From assembly GCA_017848965.1 (NCBI GenBank), contig JAFIHA010000052.1:1-64000 (forward strand): 64,000 bases of DNA, read 5' to 3'. The position numbers were made by a program, and so were the translations under genes. The stretch comes from Dechloromonas aromatica (nom. nud.) (lineage in GTDB: Bacteria > Pseudomonadota > Gammaproteobacteria > Burkholderiales > Rhodocyclaceae). Each line of letters begins with the position of its first letter. The first letter of the stretch is position 1. The notes beneath the pieces are model-generated. The model saw nothing but the letters and a program-made list of their open reading frames with translations, was not told the DNA's origin and did no database searches. Below, piece by piece: positions 36,983 through 45,704 of this stretch.

Positions 36983-37576
36983 TTACTTGTTGTCGAACTT
37001 GACGGCCGGCGCGTCGGCAATCGCCTTTTCGTTATCGACGCTGAAGTTGGCCTTCGGCTTCCAGCCCATGGCCATCGCCGTCAGGTTGTTCGGGAAGGTG
37101 CGTACCGAGACGTTGTAGACGCGCACCGCGTCGATGTAGCGGTTGCGGGCGACAGTGACGCGGTTCTCGGTGCCTTCGAGCTGCGCCTGCAGGTCGCGGA
37201 AATTGGCGTCGGCCTTGAGTTGCGGATAGTTTTCGGCGACCACCAGCAGGCGGGCCAGGGCGCTGCTCATCTCGGCCTGGACCTGCTGGAACTTGGCAAA
37301 GGCGGCTTCGTCGTTGATCAGCTCCGGCGTCGCCTTGATTCCGCCGACGGCGGCGCGTGCCTCGGTGACGCGGATCAGCACTTCCTTCTCGTGGGCGGCG
37401 TAGCCCTGGACGGTGGCGACCAGGTTGGGCACCAGGTCGGCGCGCCGCTTGTACTGGTTGAGGACTTCCGATCAGGCGGCATTGACGCCTTCGTCGTTGA
37501 TCTGGATCTGGTTGTAGCCGCAGCCGGAGAGCAGGGCAGTGATGAGGGCGAGCAGGGCAAGGATGCGCAGGCGCAT
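36983..37576 (-). pseudogene. lemA: LemA family lipoprotein-like gene with in-frame TGA
   Basis: The frame from the ATG at 37576, which has CAGGAG eight bases upstream, encodes a lipoprotein-type signal (MRLRILALLALITALLSGCG) and YNQIQINDEGVNAA. It meets TGA at codon 35 (37472-37474) and then continues as SEVLNQYKRRADLVPNLVAT to a normal LemA C terminus. LemA proteins nearly always have Trp at this spot (AAWSEVLNQ), so TGG has become TGA. The remainder (RTFPNNLTAMAMGWKPKANF) is intact. Without readthrough only a 34-residue peptide is made. LemA is normally co-transcribed with TPM proteins, as here. Confidence 0.85.
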
Positions 37577-37618
37577 GGGGGAACTCCTGGGGGCTTCAGT
37601 GAAAGGTTGGGGCGGTGT

Positions 37619-38911
37619 TCATGCGTCGCCGACCTGGGCGGTGGCCCAGCTCAGCGCCTCGCGGTAGCAGGCGACCAGCCGGGCCGCTGGGATCTGCAGG
37701 GCGCCGGCGAGGATCACCGCCTGGTCGAGCTGGCAGCGTTCGAGCATGATCGCCAGTTGCAGCGGCGGCGCGTGCGGCCCTTCGTTGCGCAGCAGCGCGG
37801 CGGCGACCGCTTCCGGCAACTGGATGCGGGCGAGGATTTCGCTCAGCGGCCGTTCGAGCAGGCAGTCGATCAGCGACAGCAGGCCGACCAGGAAGGCTTC
37901 GTCGGCGGCCTGTCCGCTGTCGCGGGCGAGGCCGGCAAGCAGCGCAGCGCGGCCCATGGCCAGCATGAGCAGGGTGCCGTCGCGGCCGTTGTCGCCGTCC
38001 ATCCGGAACATCGCCAGCGACAGCCAGCGGTACAGCGCGTCGCGGCCGAGCAGGGTGATCGCCTCCTCGATCCCGGCCACCTGACGCGGCAGGCCGTAGA
38101 GCGGCGAGTTGGCCATCTCCAGCAGCTTGACGACCACCGCCGGGTCGCGCATGGCGGTGGCGGCGATTGCCTTCAGCGGCGCGTCGGCGCGGATCTGGTT
38201 GAGCATGTCGATGACCACCAGGCGGCTTTCGCTGATCCGCTCGGCGCTCGCCGCCTGATCCCGGCTGGCGGCGAAACCGCCGCTGCAATAGGTGATGCCG
38301 AGGCGCTGGCAGAGCCGGAATTCGTCCCAGGATTCGATGCCGTCGGCGAGCAACCCGACCCCGGGGCGCCGTCGGGCGAGCGCCTGCAGCCGCTGTTCGA
38401 GCGCGGCCAGCGGCACTTCGTGGAATTCGAGCAGGAACAGGTCGACCGGCAGTTCGGCTTGGGCGTCCACCTGCCAGGGCAGGTAGGCGGCGACCCGGCC
38501 GCCGGCGACGTGGATGGCATCGATCAGGGCGCGCGGGTCGGCGCAGGCGGCAAGGTCGGTGATCAGCAGGTGGCTGTGCGCGGCGAGCAGCGGCCTGAAG
38601 TCGGCGTCGGCCCATTGGGCAGCGCTCAGGGGGATCAGCAGCGGGCGCTGTGCGGCGGCCGGGCGGACGTTTTCGTGTGCCAGGCCGGCGCTCAACTGAG
38701 CGCCGCTGATCGCCGCATCGCCGTCGAGGGCGCGCGGCAGCAGCCGGTAGCCGGCGATCCGGCGGTCGGCGCCGATCAGTTCCTGCCAGGCGAAAAGGAG
38801 GCGCGGCGCCGCCGCTGCCGGGGGCGTTGCGTCGACCTTGGGGGCGCTGGCTTTGGCCGGCGGCGGGCTGCTCAGACGAGCGAAGAGTTTCTTGAACAAG
38901 GGGATGGACAA
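37619..38911 (-). CDS. HDOD-domain signalling protein with degenerate EAL-like half
   Basis: A 430-residue cytosolic protein of the YuxH type. The N-terminal half has an EAL-like barrel (WQELIGADRRIAGYRLLPRA; VDLFLLEFHEVPLAALEQ) but no EAL catalytic residues. The C-terminal HDOD domain begins near residue 235 with VIDMLNQIRADAPLKAIAAT and contains KLLEMANSPLYGLPRQVAGI, EEAITLLGRDALYRWL. Such proteins usually act as non-catalytic regulators. It follows the lemA operon promoter region on the same strand with 42 nt between; whether it is in the same unit is open. Confidence 0.85.
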   Translation of the reverse strand: MSIPLFKKLFARLSSPPPAKASAPKVDATPPAAAAPRLLFAWQELIGADRRIAGYRLLPRALDGDAAISGAQLSAGLAHENVRPAAAQRPLLIPLSAAQWADADFRPLLAAHSHLLITDLAACADPRALIDAIHVAGGRVAAYLPWQVDAQAELPVDLFLLEFHEVPLAALEQRLQALARRRPGVGLLADGIESWDEFRLCQRLGITYCSGGFAASRDQAASAERISESRLVVIDMLNQIRADAPLKAIAATAMRDPAVVVKLLEMANSPLYGLPRQVAGIEEAITLLGRDALYRWLSLAMFRMDGDNGRDGTLLMLAMGRAALLAGLARDSGQAADEAFLVGLLSLIDCLLERPLSEILARIQLPEAVAAALLRNEGPHAPPLQLAIMLERCQLDQAVILAGALQIPAARLVACYREALSWATAQVGDA

Positions 38912-38977
38912 GGTGGGTTGATCTGCCTGGCATCATAGGCCAGAGCGCGGCTTTCGGGAATGCCGGCAGCCTTGCCC

Positions 38978-39718
38978 TTACGCCGGCAGGCGCACCCAGT
39001 TGCCGTCGCGGTAGCCCTCGATCGGTTGGAAGCGCGTCTTGTAGGCCATCTTTCGGCTTTCCGCGATCCAGTAGCCGAGATACAGGTAGGGCAGGCCGAG
39101 TGCCTGGGTCTGCCGGGCCTGCCAGAGGATGTTGAAGGTGCCGTAGCTGGCGCCGGGGACATCGGGGTCGAAGAAGGTGTAGACCGACGACAGGCCGTCG
39201 TCGAGGACGTCGATGACGCTGACCATGTGGACCTTGCCGTTGTCCGAGAATTCGATCAGGCGGCTGTCGACGTGGCTTTGCAGCAGGAACTGGGCGTACT
39301 GTTCGCGGCTGTCCTCGTCCATGCCGCCGCCCGGGTGACGGCTGTTCTGGTAGCGGCAGTAGAGGTCGAAATGCTCGGGTACGAAGCGCAGCGGCAGTTC
39401 GCGCACTTGCAGTCCGGCGTGCTGTTTCCAGGCGCGGCGCTGGCTGCGCGTCGGGCACAGTTCGGCGACCGGCAGGCGGACCGGCACGCAGGCGCGGCAG
39501 CAGTCGCAGTGCGGCCGGTAGGTGAACAGGCCGCTGCGCCGGAAACCGGTGCGGATCAGCACGCCGTAGATCTGGCTGTCGATCAGGTGGGCCGGCGTCG
39601 CCACCTGCGAGCGCGCCTCGCGATCTGGCAGGTAGCTGCAGGGATAGCGCGAAGTGGCGTAGAACTGGAGCAGCGAGAAGGGCAGGTCGGCGTCGTCGGG
39701 CTGGGACATGGCGGTCAT
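38978..39718 (-). CDS. bpt: Aspartate/glutamate leucyltransferase
   Basis: A 246-residue bacterial N-end rule transferase that adds Leu from Leu-tRNA to N-terminal Asp or Glu. Family marks are [50 protein letters not shown] and [20 protein letters not shown]. It overlaps aat (ATGA), so the two N-degron enzymes are co-translated. Confidence 0.94.
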   Translation of the reverse strand: MTAMSQPDDADLPFSLLQFYATSRYPCSYLPDREARSQVATPAHLIDSQIYGVLIRTGFRRSGLFTYRPHCDCCRACVPVRLPVAELCPTRSQRRAWKQHAGLQVRELPLRFVPEHFDLYCRYQNSRHPGGGMDEDSREQYAQFLLQSHVDSRLIEFSDNGKVHMVSVIDVLDDGLSSVYTFFDPDVPGASYGTFNILWQARQTQALGLPYLYLGYWIAESRKMAYKTRFQPIEGYRDGNWVRLPA

Positions 39719-40416
39719 CCAACGCTTGCCAGGTTGGCCGCCGTCCAGCGGCTGCCGACCTCTCCGCCAACCAGGTCGGCGAGACGGGACAGGAAGTCGG
39801 CGCGCGGGATTTCGCGGGCTCCCAGCGAAGCGAGATGGGGCGTGTACATCTGGCAGTCGATCATACCGAAGTCATGAGCGCGGAGGTGGCGGATCAGGTG
39901 GGCAAAGGCAAATTTCGAGGCGTTGTCACGGCGGGAAAACATCGACTCGCCGTAGAACATGCGGCCGATGGCCAGGCCGTAGAGTCCGCCGACCAGCTTG
40001 CCGTCTTCCCAGGCTTCGACCGAATGCGCCCAGCCGAGTTCATGCAGGCGGACGTAGGCGGCCATCATGTCGGCGGTGATCCAGGTGCCGTCCTGGCCGG
40101 GGCGCGGGGTGGCGGCGCAGCCGGCGATGACGCCGCGGAAATCGCCATCGAAACTGACCCGCAGCGGCCCGCTGCGCAGCAGCCGGCGCAGCGAGCGCGA
40201 CAGGCGGAATTCTTCGGGGAACATCACCATGCGCGGGTCGGGGCTGTACCACAGCGGGTGACCCTCGACCGTGCCCCAGGGAAAGATGCCGCGCCGATAG
40301 GCGTCGAGCAGCCGTGTCGGCGAGAGTCCGCCGCCAACGGCGAGCAGCCCGCCCATCTCGGCACTGGCCGTGGCGACCGACGGAAAAGGCGTGTGCGGGC
40401 CGATGTAGGGGACCAT
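39715..40416 (-). CDS. aat: Leucyl/phenylalanyl-tRNA-protein transferase
   Basis: A 233-residue enzyme that adds Leu or Phe to proteins with N-terminal Lys or Arg, marking them for ClpS-ClpAP. Conserved blocks are [54 protein letters not shown] and [19 protein letters not shown]. It starts five bases after the ABC ATPase stop and overlaps bpt. Confidence 0.95.
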   Translation of the reverse strand: MVPYIGPHTPFPSVATASAEMGGLLAVGGGLSPTRLLDAYRRGIFPWGTVEGHPLWYSPDPRMVMFPEEFRLSRSLRRLLRSGPLRVSFDGDFRGVIAGCAATPRPGQDGTWITADMMAAYVRLHELGWAHSVEAWEDGKLVGGLYGLAIGRMFYGESMFSRRDNASKFAFAHLIRHLRAHDFGMIDCQMYTPHLASLGAREIPRADFLSRLADLVGGEVGSRWTAANLASVG

Positions 40417-40421
40417 CCGGG

Positions 40422-41549
40422 TCAGGCCGGCGCCGCCGCCTGCTGTTCGAGGCGGCGTTCGCAGGCGGGATCGTCGCCGCAGGCTTCGTGTTTCTTGAAG
40501 GCGATGACGTGGTCGGCGTCGAGGCGGATGCCGATCTGTTCGCCGAGCGCGTGATTGTGGTGCGAAGGAACCAGCGACAGCACCTCGCTGCCGCTGGCGA
40601 GGCGCAGGGTGTACAGGATTTCGGCGCCGCGGAAAGCCTTGTGCAGGACTTCGGCGCGGACCGGACTGGCATCGTCGTGGACCACGTCGTCGGGGCGCAG
40701 CAGGACGTCGACCCGGCAACCGTCCTCGCAGTGGGCGCAGCTTTCGTGGCACTCGACCGGGGTGTCGGAGCGCAGCGTGCCCAGTTCCATGCGCACGCTG
40801 TTGCCGTCGCCGACGACGCCGGGCAGCAGCACGCCCTGGCCGATGAAGTCGGCGACGAAGCGGTTGGCCGGGCGGTGGTAGAGGTTGTACGGCGTATCCC
40901 ATTGCTGGATGCGGCCGTTGTACATGACGCCGATCTCGTCGGCAATGGCGAAGGCTTCGTTCTGGTCGTGGGTGACCATGATCGCGGTCGAACCTTCGCG
41001 CTTGAGGATTTCCCGGACTTCGAACGAGAGGCGTTCGCGCAGGCCGACGTCGAGGTTCGAGAAGGGTTCATCGAGCAGGATCAGTTCCGGTCGCGGCGCC
41101 AGCGCCCGGGCCAGGGCGACGCGTTGCTGCTGGCCACCGGAGAGTTCGTGTGGGTATTTGTCGCCAAGCCCGGCCAGGCCGACGGTGGCCAGCATCTGGC
41201 GCACGCGCAGGCTGGCCGCTTCGTCACGGCGCCGATCAAGGCCGAAGGCGATGTTTTCACCGATGCTGAGGTGAGGGAAAAGCGCGTAATCCTGAAAGAC
41301 CATGCCGATCCGGCGTTTTTCCGGGGCGACGTGCAGTCCCGGACGGCTGACGACCTGATCGTGGATGCGGATTTCGCCGCCGACGATTTCTTCGAAGCCG
41401 GCGATGCAGCGCAGCAAGGTCGTCTTGCCGCAGCCCGAGGGGCCGAGCAGACAGGCGATGCTGCCGGTTTCGAGACGGAAACCGACACCGTCGACCACCA
41501 GGTGTGTGCCGTAGCGCTGAAGAATGTGGGTTAATTCGAGCTGTGCCAT
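40422..41549 (-). CDS. fbpC: Ferric iron ABC transporter ATPase, FbpC-like, with Cys cluster
   Basis: A 375-residue ATPase of the FbpC/PotA type. Walker A is GPSGCGKTT, signature [14 protein letters not shown] and Walker B LILLDEPFSNLD. A C-terminal regulatory TOBE region follows. Unusually, this region contains CHESCAHCEDGC (residues about 271-282) and a second pair in EACGDDPACERR at the end, suggesting metal or redox sensing. It is divergent from fbpB across 24 nt. The transporter genes are split: fbpC here, fbpB opposite, fbpA 2.4 kb away. Confidence 0.9.
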   Translation of the reverse strand: MAQLELTHILQRYGTHLVVDGVGFRLETGSIACLLGPSGCGKTTLLRCIAGFEEIVGGEIRIHDQVVSRPGLHVAPEKRRIGMVFQDYALFPHLSIGENIAFGLDRRRDEAASLRVRQMLATVGLAGLGDKYPHELSGGQQQRVALARALAPRPELILLDEPFSNLDVGLRERLSFEVREILKREGSTAIMVTHDQNEAFAIADEIGVMYNGRIQQWDTPYNLYHRPANRFVADFIGQGVLLPGVVGDGNSVRMELGTLRSDTPVECHESCAHCEDGCRVDVLLRPDDVVHDDASPVRAEVLHKAFRGAEILYTLRLASGSEVLSLVPSHHNHALGEQIGIRLDADHVIAFKKHEACGDDPACERRLEQQAAAPA

Positions 41550-41557
41550 GGTGCTCG

Positions 41558-41565
41558 ATTATAAT
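41558..41565. promoter_or_regulatory. Self-complementary ATTATAAT, shared -10 of fbpB and fbpC
   Basis: ATTATAAT contains TATAAT on both strands and lies about 8-9 nt from both start codons, so either transcript would be leaderless or nearly so. Bases 41557-41575 match the 19-bp Fur box at 11 positions, a weak match. Confidence 0.45.
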
Positions 41566-41573
41566 TCGCATTC

Positions 41574-43229
41574 ATGAACTCGCGCTCAAGCTTCCTCTTC
41601 CCGCGGTTGTCGCCGCTCCTCATCGTCGGTCTCGTCGTCGCAGCGCTTGCCGCCATGCCGGTAAGCAGCGTCGGCCTCAACCTGTTCGTCGGCGGGACCA
41701 GCGCAACCTGGGCCCATCTGGCGCAGACGGTGCTGAGCGAGTACATCGCCAATTCGTTGTGGCTGTGCCTGGGCGTCGGGGGCGGTGTGGCTCTGGTCGG
41801 GGTGGCGACCGCCTGGCTGACGGCGATGCACGATTTTCCCGGGCGGCGCGTCTTCGAATGGGCGATGGTTTTGCCGCTGGCTGTCCCGGCTTACGTGATG
41901 GCGTATGTTTATACCGATTTCCTGCAGTTCGTCGGTCCGCTGCAGACCGCTCTGCGCGAGACTTTCGGCTGGGAACACGGCGATTACTGGTTCCCCGACA
42001 TTCGTACCTTACCCGGCGCGGTGCTGATGTTCGTCAGCGTTCTCTATCCTTACGTCTATCTGCTGGCGCGCAGCGCCTTCCTCGAGCGGGCGAGCGGCAT
42101 GCTCGAGGCGGCGCGGACCTTGGGCATGGGGCCGTGGCGCGCGTTCTTTTCGGTGTCTCTACCGCTCGCCCGTCCGGCGGTTGTCGCTGGCATCGCGCTG
42201 GCCCTGATGGAAACATTGGCCGACTATGGAACGGTGGCCTATTTCGCGGTGAATACCTTCACGACCGGCATCTACCGTGCCTGGTTCTCGCTCGGCGACC
42301 GCGTTGCGGCGGCCCAGCTGGCGGCCATGCTGCTCGGTTTCGTGCTGCTGCTGCTGATGGTCGAGCGGGTGTCGCGCGGGCGTGCCCGCTATCACGATAC
42401 AACTGGGCGCAATCGTCCGCTGGCCGGTATGCGTCTGACCGGGATCCGGGCTTGGCTGGCTTCCCTCTTGTGTCTGCTGCCGTTGCTGCTCGGCTTCCTG
42501 CTGCCTGCCGGCTTGCTGTTGAAAATGGCCCTGACCGAAGGCGATGCCCAGTTTGGCGAACGTTTCCTGGTCCTCTCGCGCAACAGTTTTGTGCTGGCGG
42601 GGACGACCGCGCTGCTCGGTGTCCTGCTGGCGCTGTTGTTGGCGTACGGGGCGCGGCTGGCGAAGGGAGGGCTGGCGGCCGGGCTGAATCGCTTGGTCGG
42701 CCTCGGTTATGCGGTGCCGGGGGCGGTGATTGCGGTTGGCGTGCTGATTCCGGTGACGCGGCTCGATCAATGGCTGGCCGGCCAGTGGGAAAGCTGGTTC
42801 GGCAACAACCCGGGTCTGCTGCTGACCGGCGGCATCGCCGCCCTGGTCTACGCCTATCTTGTGCGTTTCCTGGCGGTGGCGCTGCATACCGTGGAGTCCG
42901 GGCTGGGCAAGATCACTTCCAGCATGGACGACGCCGCCCGCAGTCTCGGGCTCGGTCAGGGAGCAAGCCTGCGCCGGGTGCATGCGCCGCTGTTGCGCGG
43001 CAGTCTGCTGACCGCCGGCTTGCTGGTTTTCGTCGATGTGATGAAGGAATTGCCGGCAACGCTGGTGATGCGCCCGTTCAATTTCGATACGCTGGCGACG
43101 CAGGCCTATACCCTGGCTTCCGACGAGCGGCTGGCGGAAGCGTCTACCGCGTCGCTGGCCATCGTCGCCGTCGGCATCCTGCCGCTGATCCTGCTCTCGC
43201 GCCAGATTGCGGCAAGCCGTCGTCGCTGA
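41574..43229 (+). CDS. fbpB: Ferric iron ABC transporter permease, FbpB-like
   Basis: A 551-residue double permease with about twelve helices. The two EAA-type loops read MLEAARTLGMGPWRAFFSV near residue 175 and SMDDAARSLGLGQGASLRRV near residue 445. The fused two-half layout is typical of Fe3+ transporters (FbpB/SfuB/HitB). It is expressed divergently from fbpC and converges with the ankyrin gene three bases after its stop. Confidence 0.92.
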   Translation: MNSRSSFLFPRLSPLLIVGLVVAALAAMPVSSVGLNLFVGGTSATWAHLAQTVLSEYIANSLWLCLGVGGGVALVGVATAWLTAMHDFPGRRVFEWAMVLPLAVPAYVMAYVYTDFLQFVGPLQTALRETFGWEHGDYWFPDIRTLPGAVLMFVSVLYPYVYLLARSAFLERASGMLEAARTLGMGPWRAFFSVSLPLARPAVVAGIALALMETLADYGTVAYFAVNTFTTGIYRAWFSLGDRVAAAQLAAMLLGFVLLLLMVERVSRGRARYHDTTGRNRPLAGMRLTGIRAWLASLLCLLPLLLGFLLPAGLLLKMALTEGDAQFGERFLVLSRNSFVLAGTTALLGVLLALLLAYGARLAKGGLAAGLNRLVGLGYAVPGAVIAVGVLIPVTRLDQWLAGQWESWFGNNPGLLLTGGIAALVYAYLVRFLAVALHTVESGLGKITSSMDDAARSLGLGQGASLRRVHAPLLRGSLLTAGLLVFVDVMKELPATLVMRPFNFDTLATQAYTLASDERLAEASTASLAIVAVGILPLILLSRQIAASRRR

Positions 43230-43232
43230 GAC

Positions 43233-43859
43233 TTACTTTGGCTTGTCGTCGATCGAGGTAGGCGGCGTCGGGTCGATCTTTTCCCAGGCGCCGCCCGAGC
43301 GCTCGAAGTCCAAGGCCAGAACGTTGGTGTCCACGCCATAGACCCCCTTCAGATCGACCTGTTCGATAGCGTCCTTGGGTTGCGAGGTAATGAACCTGAC
43401 CATGCTGTCGTGCCGTGTTTCCGGCGGCGTTGCCGGTTTGCTTGGCGCTTGGTCGAATTCGAGCATGGGCATGTCCAGAACCGGTTTGTCTCCGGAGGAG
43501 AGTTCCTTGGCGCGTTCGAAGATGGACGGCGGGATATCCAGGTCGAAAGGAATCTGGGCGTTGTTGGCGAGCAGCAGGGCGGCGATTTCCGTATGTCCTG
43601 CCCGCATCGCCAGACGCAAGGGAGCACCGGTACCGTCCGCGGTGGGTGCATCGAGATCGGCGCCGCGGCGTATCAGTTCGCGAACGATCGGCACATTGCC
43701 GATGAAACAGGCGGTACGCAACGGCAGTCCACGATAGCCGTGGATATCCGGTGTTTCGATGTCAGCATTGTCATCAAGCGCAGAGGCGACCCGGTGCAGA
43801 CTGTTGGCTCGGATCGCCTCGATCAATGAATTTGCGGCACCAAGGCGGTTGGATCCCAT
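43233..43859 (-). CDS. Ankyrin-repeat protein
   Basis: A 208-residue protein with two clear ankyrin repeats and a weaker leading one: GYRGLPLRTACFIGNVPIVR and GAPLRLAMRAGHTEIAALLL. Repeats span residues about 15-105. The rest is a Pro-rich linker and a small C-terminal region without a recognised domain. No signal peptide is visible. It lies between fbpA and fbpB on the fbpA strand. Partner unknown. Confidence 0.75.
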   Translation of the reverse strand: MGSNRLGAANSLIEAIRANSLHRVASALDDNADIETPDIHGYRGLPLRTACFIGNVPIVRELIRRGADLDAPTADGTGAPLRLAMRAGHTEIAALLLANNAQIPFDLDIPPSIFERAKELSSGDKPVLDMPMLEFDQAPSKPATPPETRHDSMVRFITSQPKDAIEQVDLKGVYGVDTNVLALDFERSGGAWEKIDPTPPTSIDDKPK

Positions 43860-43931
43860 GTCTCTTTCTCCTGTGCTGCGGGGGATTCTAGGGGATGCCA
43901 GCCGCTTTGGCGAGAGGGAAGAGCGCCTGAT

Positions 43932-44948
43932 TTACTTGAAGCCGACCCGGTCGAAAATCATCTGCGCCTTGACCTGGTACATTGCCAGGCTATTGACTGG
44001 CAGCGTGTCGGCCTTGAATTTGCCGAGCTTGTCCAGCGCAGGGTTGGCAAGCTTGACCGATGCGACGACGGGCCATTCGTTGTTGCCGTCGGCAAAATAG
44101 CGTTGCGCCGAATCCGATGCCAGGTATTCCAGGAACTTCAGCGCCGCAGCCTTGTTCGGCGCATGTTTCAGGATGCCGCCGCCGGAAACGTTGATGTGGG
44201 TGCCGGTTGTCGCCTGATTGGGCCAGACGATCCCGACCTGTTCCATGACTTTCTGGTCAGCGGCCTTGTTCGAACGCATCAGGCGGGCGACGTAGTAGCT
44301 GTTGGAAATGGCGACGCCGCATTCGCCGGCGGCGACCGCCTTGATCTGGTCCGTATCACCGCCTTTCGGAGCGCGGGCGAAGTTGGCGACCATGCCACGC
44401 GCCAGTTCTTCGGCCCTGGCCTCGCCGTCATGCGCGATCACCGAGGCGAGCAGAGACAGGTTGTAGGGGTGCGAGCCAGAACGCGAGCAGAATTTTCCCT
44501 TCAGTTTCGGGTTGGCGAGGTCGCTGTAGTTCTGCACATCGGCCGCGGAGACTTTCGCCTTGTTATAGACGATGACGCGGGCACGGGTGGAAAAGGCTGC
44601 CCATTCGGCGGTGCGGAGGTGGGCCGGGATGCGTTTCTCCAGAATCGGCGAGCTAAGCGGCGCGAACAGTCCCATTTCCCGCGCCTTGGCCAAGCGTGAG
44701 GCGTCGACGGTCAGCAGGACGTCGGCTGGGCTGTTGGCGCCTTCGTTGCGTATGCGTTCGAGCAGCTCGTCCTCCTTGCCTTCGATCCGGTTGATCTTGA
44801 TGCCAGTCTGCTTGGTGAAATCGGCGTACAGCGCTTCGTCGGTCTGGTAGTGACGGGCCGAGTACAGATTGAGCACTTTTTCCTCGGCCAGCGCCGGTTG
44901 CAGGGCGGCGGCAATGGACAAGGCGGCGAGCGAGACTTTCAACTTCAT
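43932..44948 (-). CDS. fbpA: Ferric iron-binding periplasmic protein, FbpA/FutA-like
   Basis: A 338-residue protein with a signal peptide (SLAALSIAAALQPALA) and the class of Fe3+-binding transferrin-like fold. It begins VLNLYSARHYQTDEALYADF and carries the adjacent iron-ligand tyrosines in SNSYYVARLM near residue 225. The ribosome site GGAG is six bases before the ATG. A Fur box 52 bp upstream predicts repression in iron-replete cells. Confidence 0.93.
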   Translation of the reverse strand: MKLKVSLAALSIAAALQPALAEEKVLNLYSARHYQTDEALYADFTKQTGIKINRIEGKEDELLERIRNEGANSPADVLLTVDASRLAKAREMGLFAPLSSPILEKRIPAHLRTAEWAAFSTRARVIVYNKAKVSAADVQNYSDLANPKLKGKFCSRSGSHPYNLSLLASVIAHDGEARAEELARGMVANFARAPKGGDTDQIKAVAAGECGVAISNSYYVARLMRSNKAADQKVMEQVGIVWPNQATTGTHINVSGGGILKHAPNKAAALKFLEYLASDSAQRYFADGNNEWPVVASVKLANPALDKLGKFKADTLPVNSLAMYQVKAQMIFDRVGFK

Positions 44949-44999
44949 TGGTTTCTCCAGTTTTGCGGATGGGGCATTTTCTATTCTACGGCAAAAATT

Positions 45000-45018
45000 A
45001 TTAATGAGAAACATTACC
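45000..45018 (-). promoter_or_regulatory. Fur box upstream of fbpA
   Basis: TAATGAGAAACATTA matches the core of the 19-bp Fur consensus; 14 of 19 positions agree over the whole site, with perfect TAATG and CATTA arms. It lies 52 bp before the fbpA start. Confidence 0.75.
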
Positions 45019-45029
45019 AATTGTGGGTG

Positions 45030-45052
45030 AAAAAAAACGGCCGAACGGCCGT
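45030..45052 (-). terminator. Intrinsic terminator after the NlpC/P60 gene
   Basis: On the minus strand ACGGCCG and CGGCCGT flank a two-base loop and run into eight T residues, starting just after the gene's stop. It separates the gene from the fbpA Fur box. Confidence 0.88.
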
Positions 45053-45060
45053 AATTTCGA

Positions 45061-45570
45061 TCAGCGGGCTTCGATGATCCTTCTGGCGCCGTTGAAGCGA
45101 CTTTGCCAGTAGCTGTTGTTCATGTTCTCGACCCGGACTTCCGAGCCTGCGCGCGGTGCATGCATGAAGTGATTGTCGCCGAGGTAGATGCCGACGTGCG
45201 AGAAGGTGCGGCGCATGGTGTTGAAGAAGACGAGATCACCGGGCTGCAACTGGCTGGCGTCGATTTGTTCGCCAACCTGGCTTTGTTCGCGCGCGGTGCG
45301 CGGCAGGTAGGCACCGATGCTTTCCTTGAACACCATCTGGACGAAACTGCTGCAGTCCAGGCCATTCTCGACGCTGTTGCCGCCCATCTTGTAGCGCACG
45401 CCAACCAGCTTGAGGCCTTCCAGGATGACATCCTGAGTGACGTTGGTGTAACGTTCGACGAAGGACATCGGAGTTTCCGGCGAACGCGTCGCTTCGGCCG
45501 CGCCAACCGGGCAGACGCCGGTCAGGAGAAGTGCGGAGCCAAGCAGAAGGGATGTGATTTGTCGATACAT
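45061..45570 (-). CDS. NlpC/P60 (C40) peptidoglycan peptidase
   Basis: A 169-residue exported protein: signal sequence ITSLLLGSALLLTGVCPVGA, then a C40 domain with the catalytic Cys in LDCSSFVQMVF, the His in TFSHVGIYLGD and the third residue in HFMHAPRAG. It likely cuts D-Glu-mDAP-type stem-peptide bonds in the periplasm. The Cys near the end of the signal could make it a lipoprotein, but the lipobox is poor. Confidence 0.9.
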   Translation of the reverse strand: MYRQITSLLLGSALLLTGVCPVGAAEATRSPETPMSFVERYTNVTQDVILEGLKLVGVRYKMGGNSVENGLDCSSFVQMVFKESIGAYLPRTAREQSQVGEQIDASQLQPGDLVFFNTMRRTFSHVGIYLGDNHFMHAPRAGSEVRVENMNNSYWQSRFNGARRIIEAR

Positions 45571-45645
45571 GGGCGCGTAATCTATTTGAAATCTGCCGCT
45601 CTGTAAAGCCCATCGAAGCTGCTGGCGAGTGGAAATGAAACTATG

Positions 45646-45666
45646 TTCATAATCCGTAATTATGAA
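45646..45666. promoter_or_regulatory. Inverted repeat TTCATAAT-N5-ATTATGAA before acuI
   Basis: Perfect eight-base arms around CCGTA, 38 bp upstream of the acuI start and between it and the divergent peptidase gene. The size suits a dimeric repressor; regulator unknown. Confidence 0.5.
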
Positions 45667-45704
45667 TACAATCCCAACCCCTAGGCGTGAGGAGGCAGGT
45701 CACC

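Noticed and set aside
37472..37474. TGA in lemA as selenocysteine or recoded Trp
   Set aside because: No SECIS-like hairpin was seen, LemA has no known selenoprotein forms, and TGA ends many other genes here, so the code is standard.
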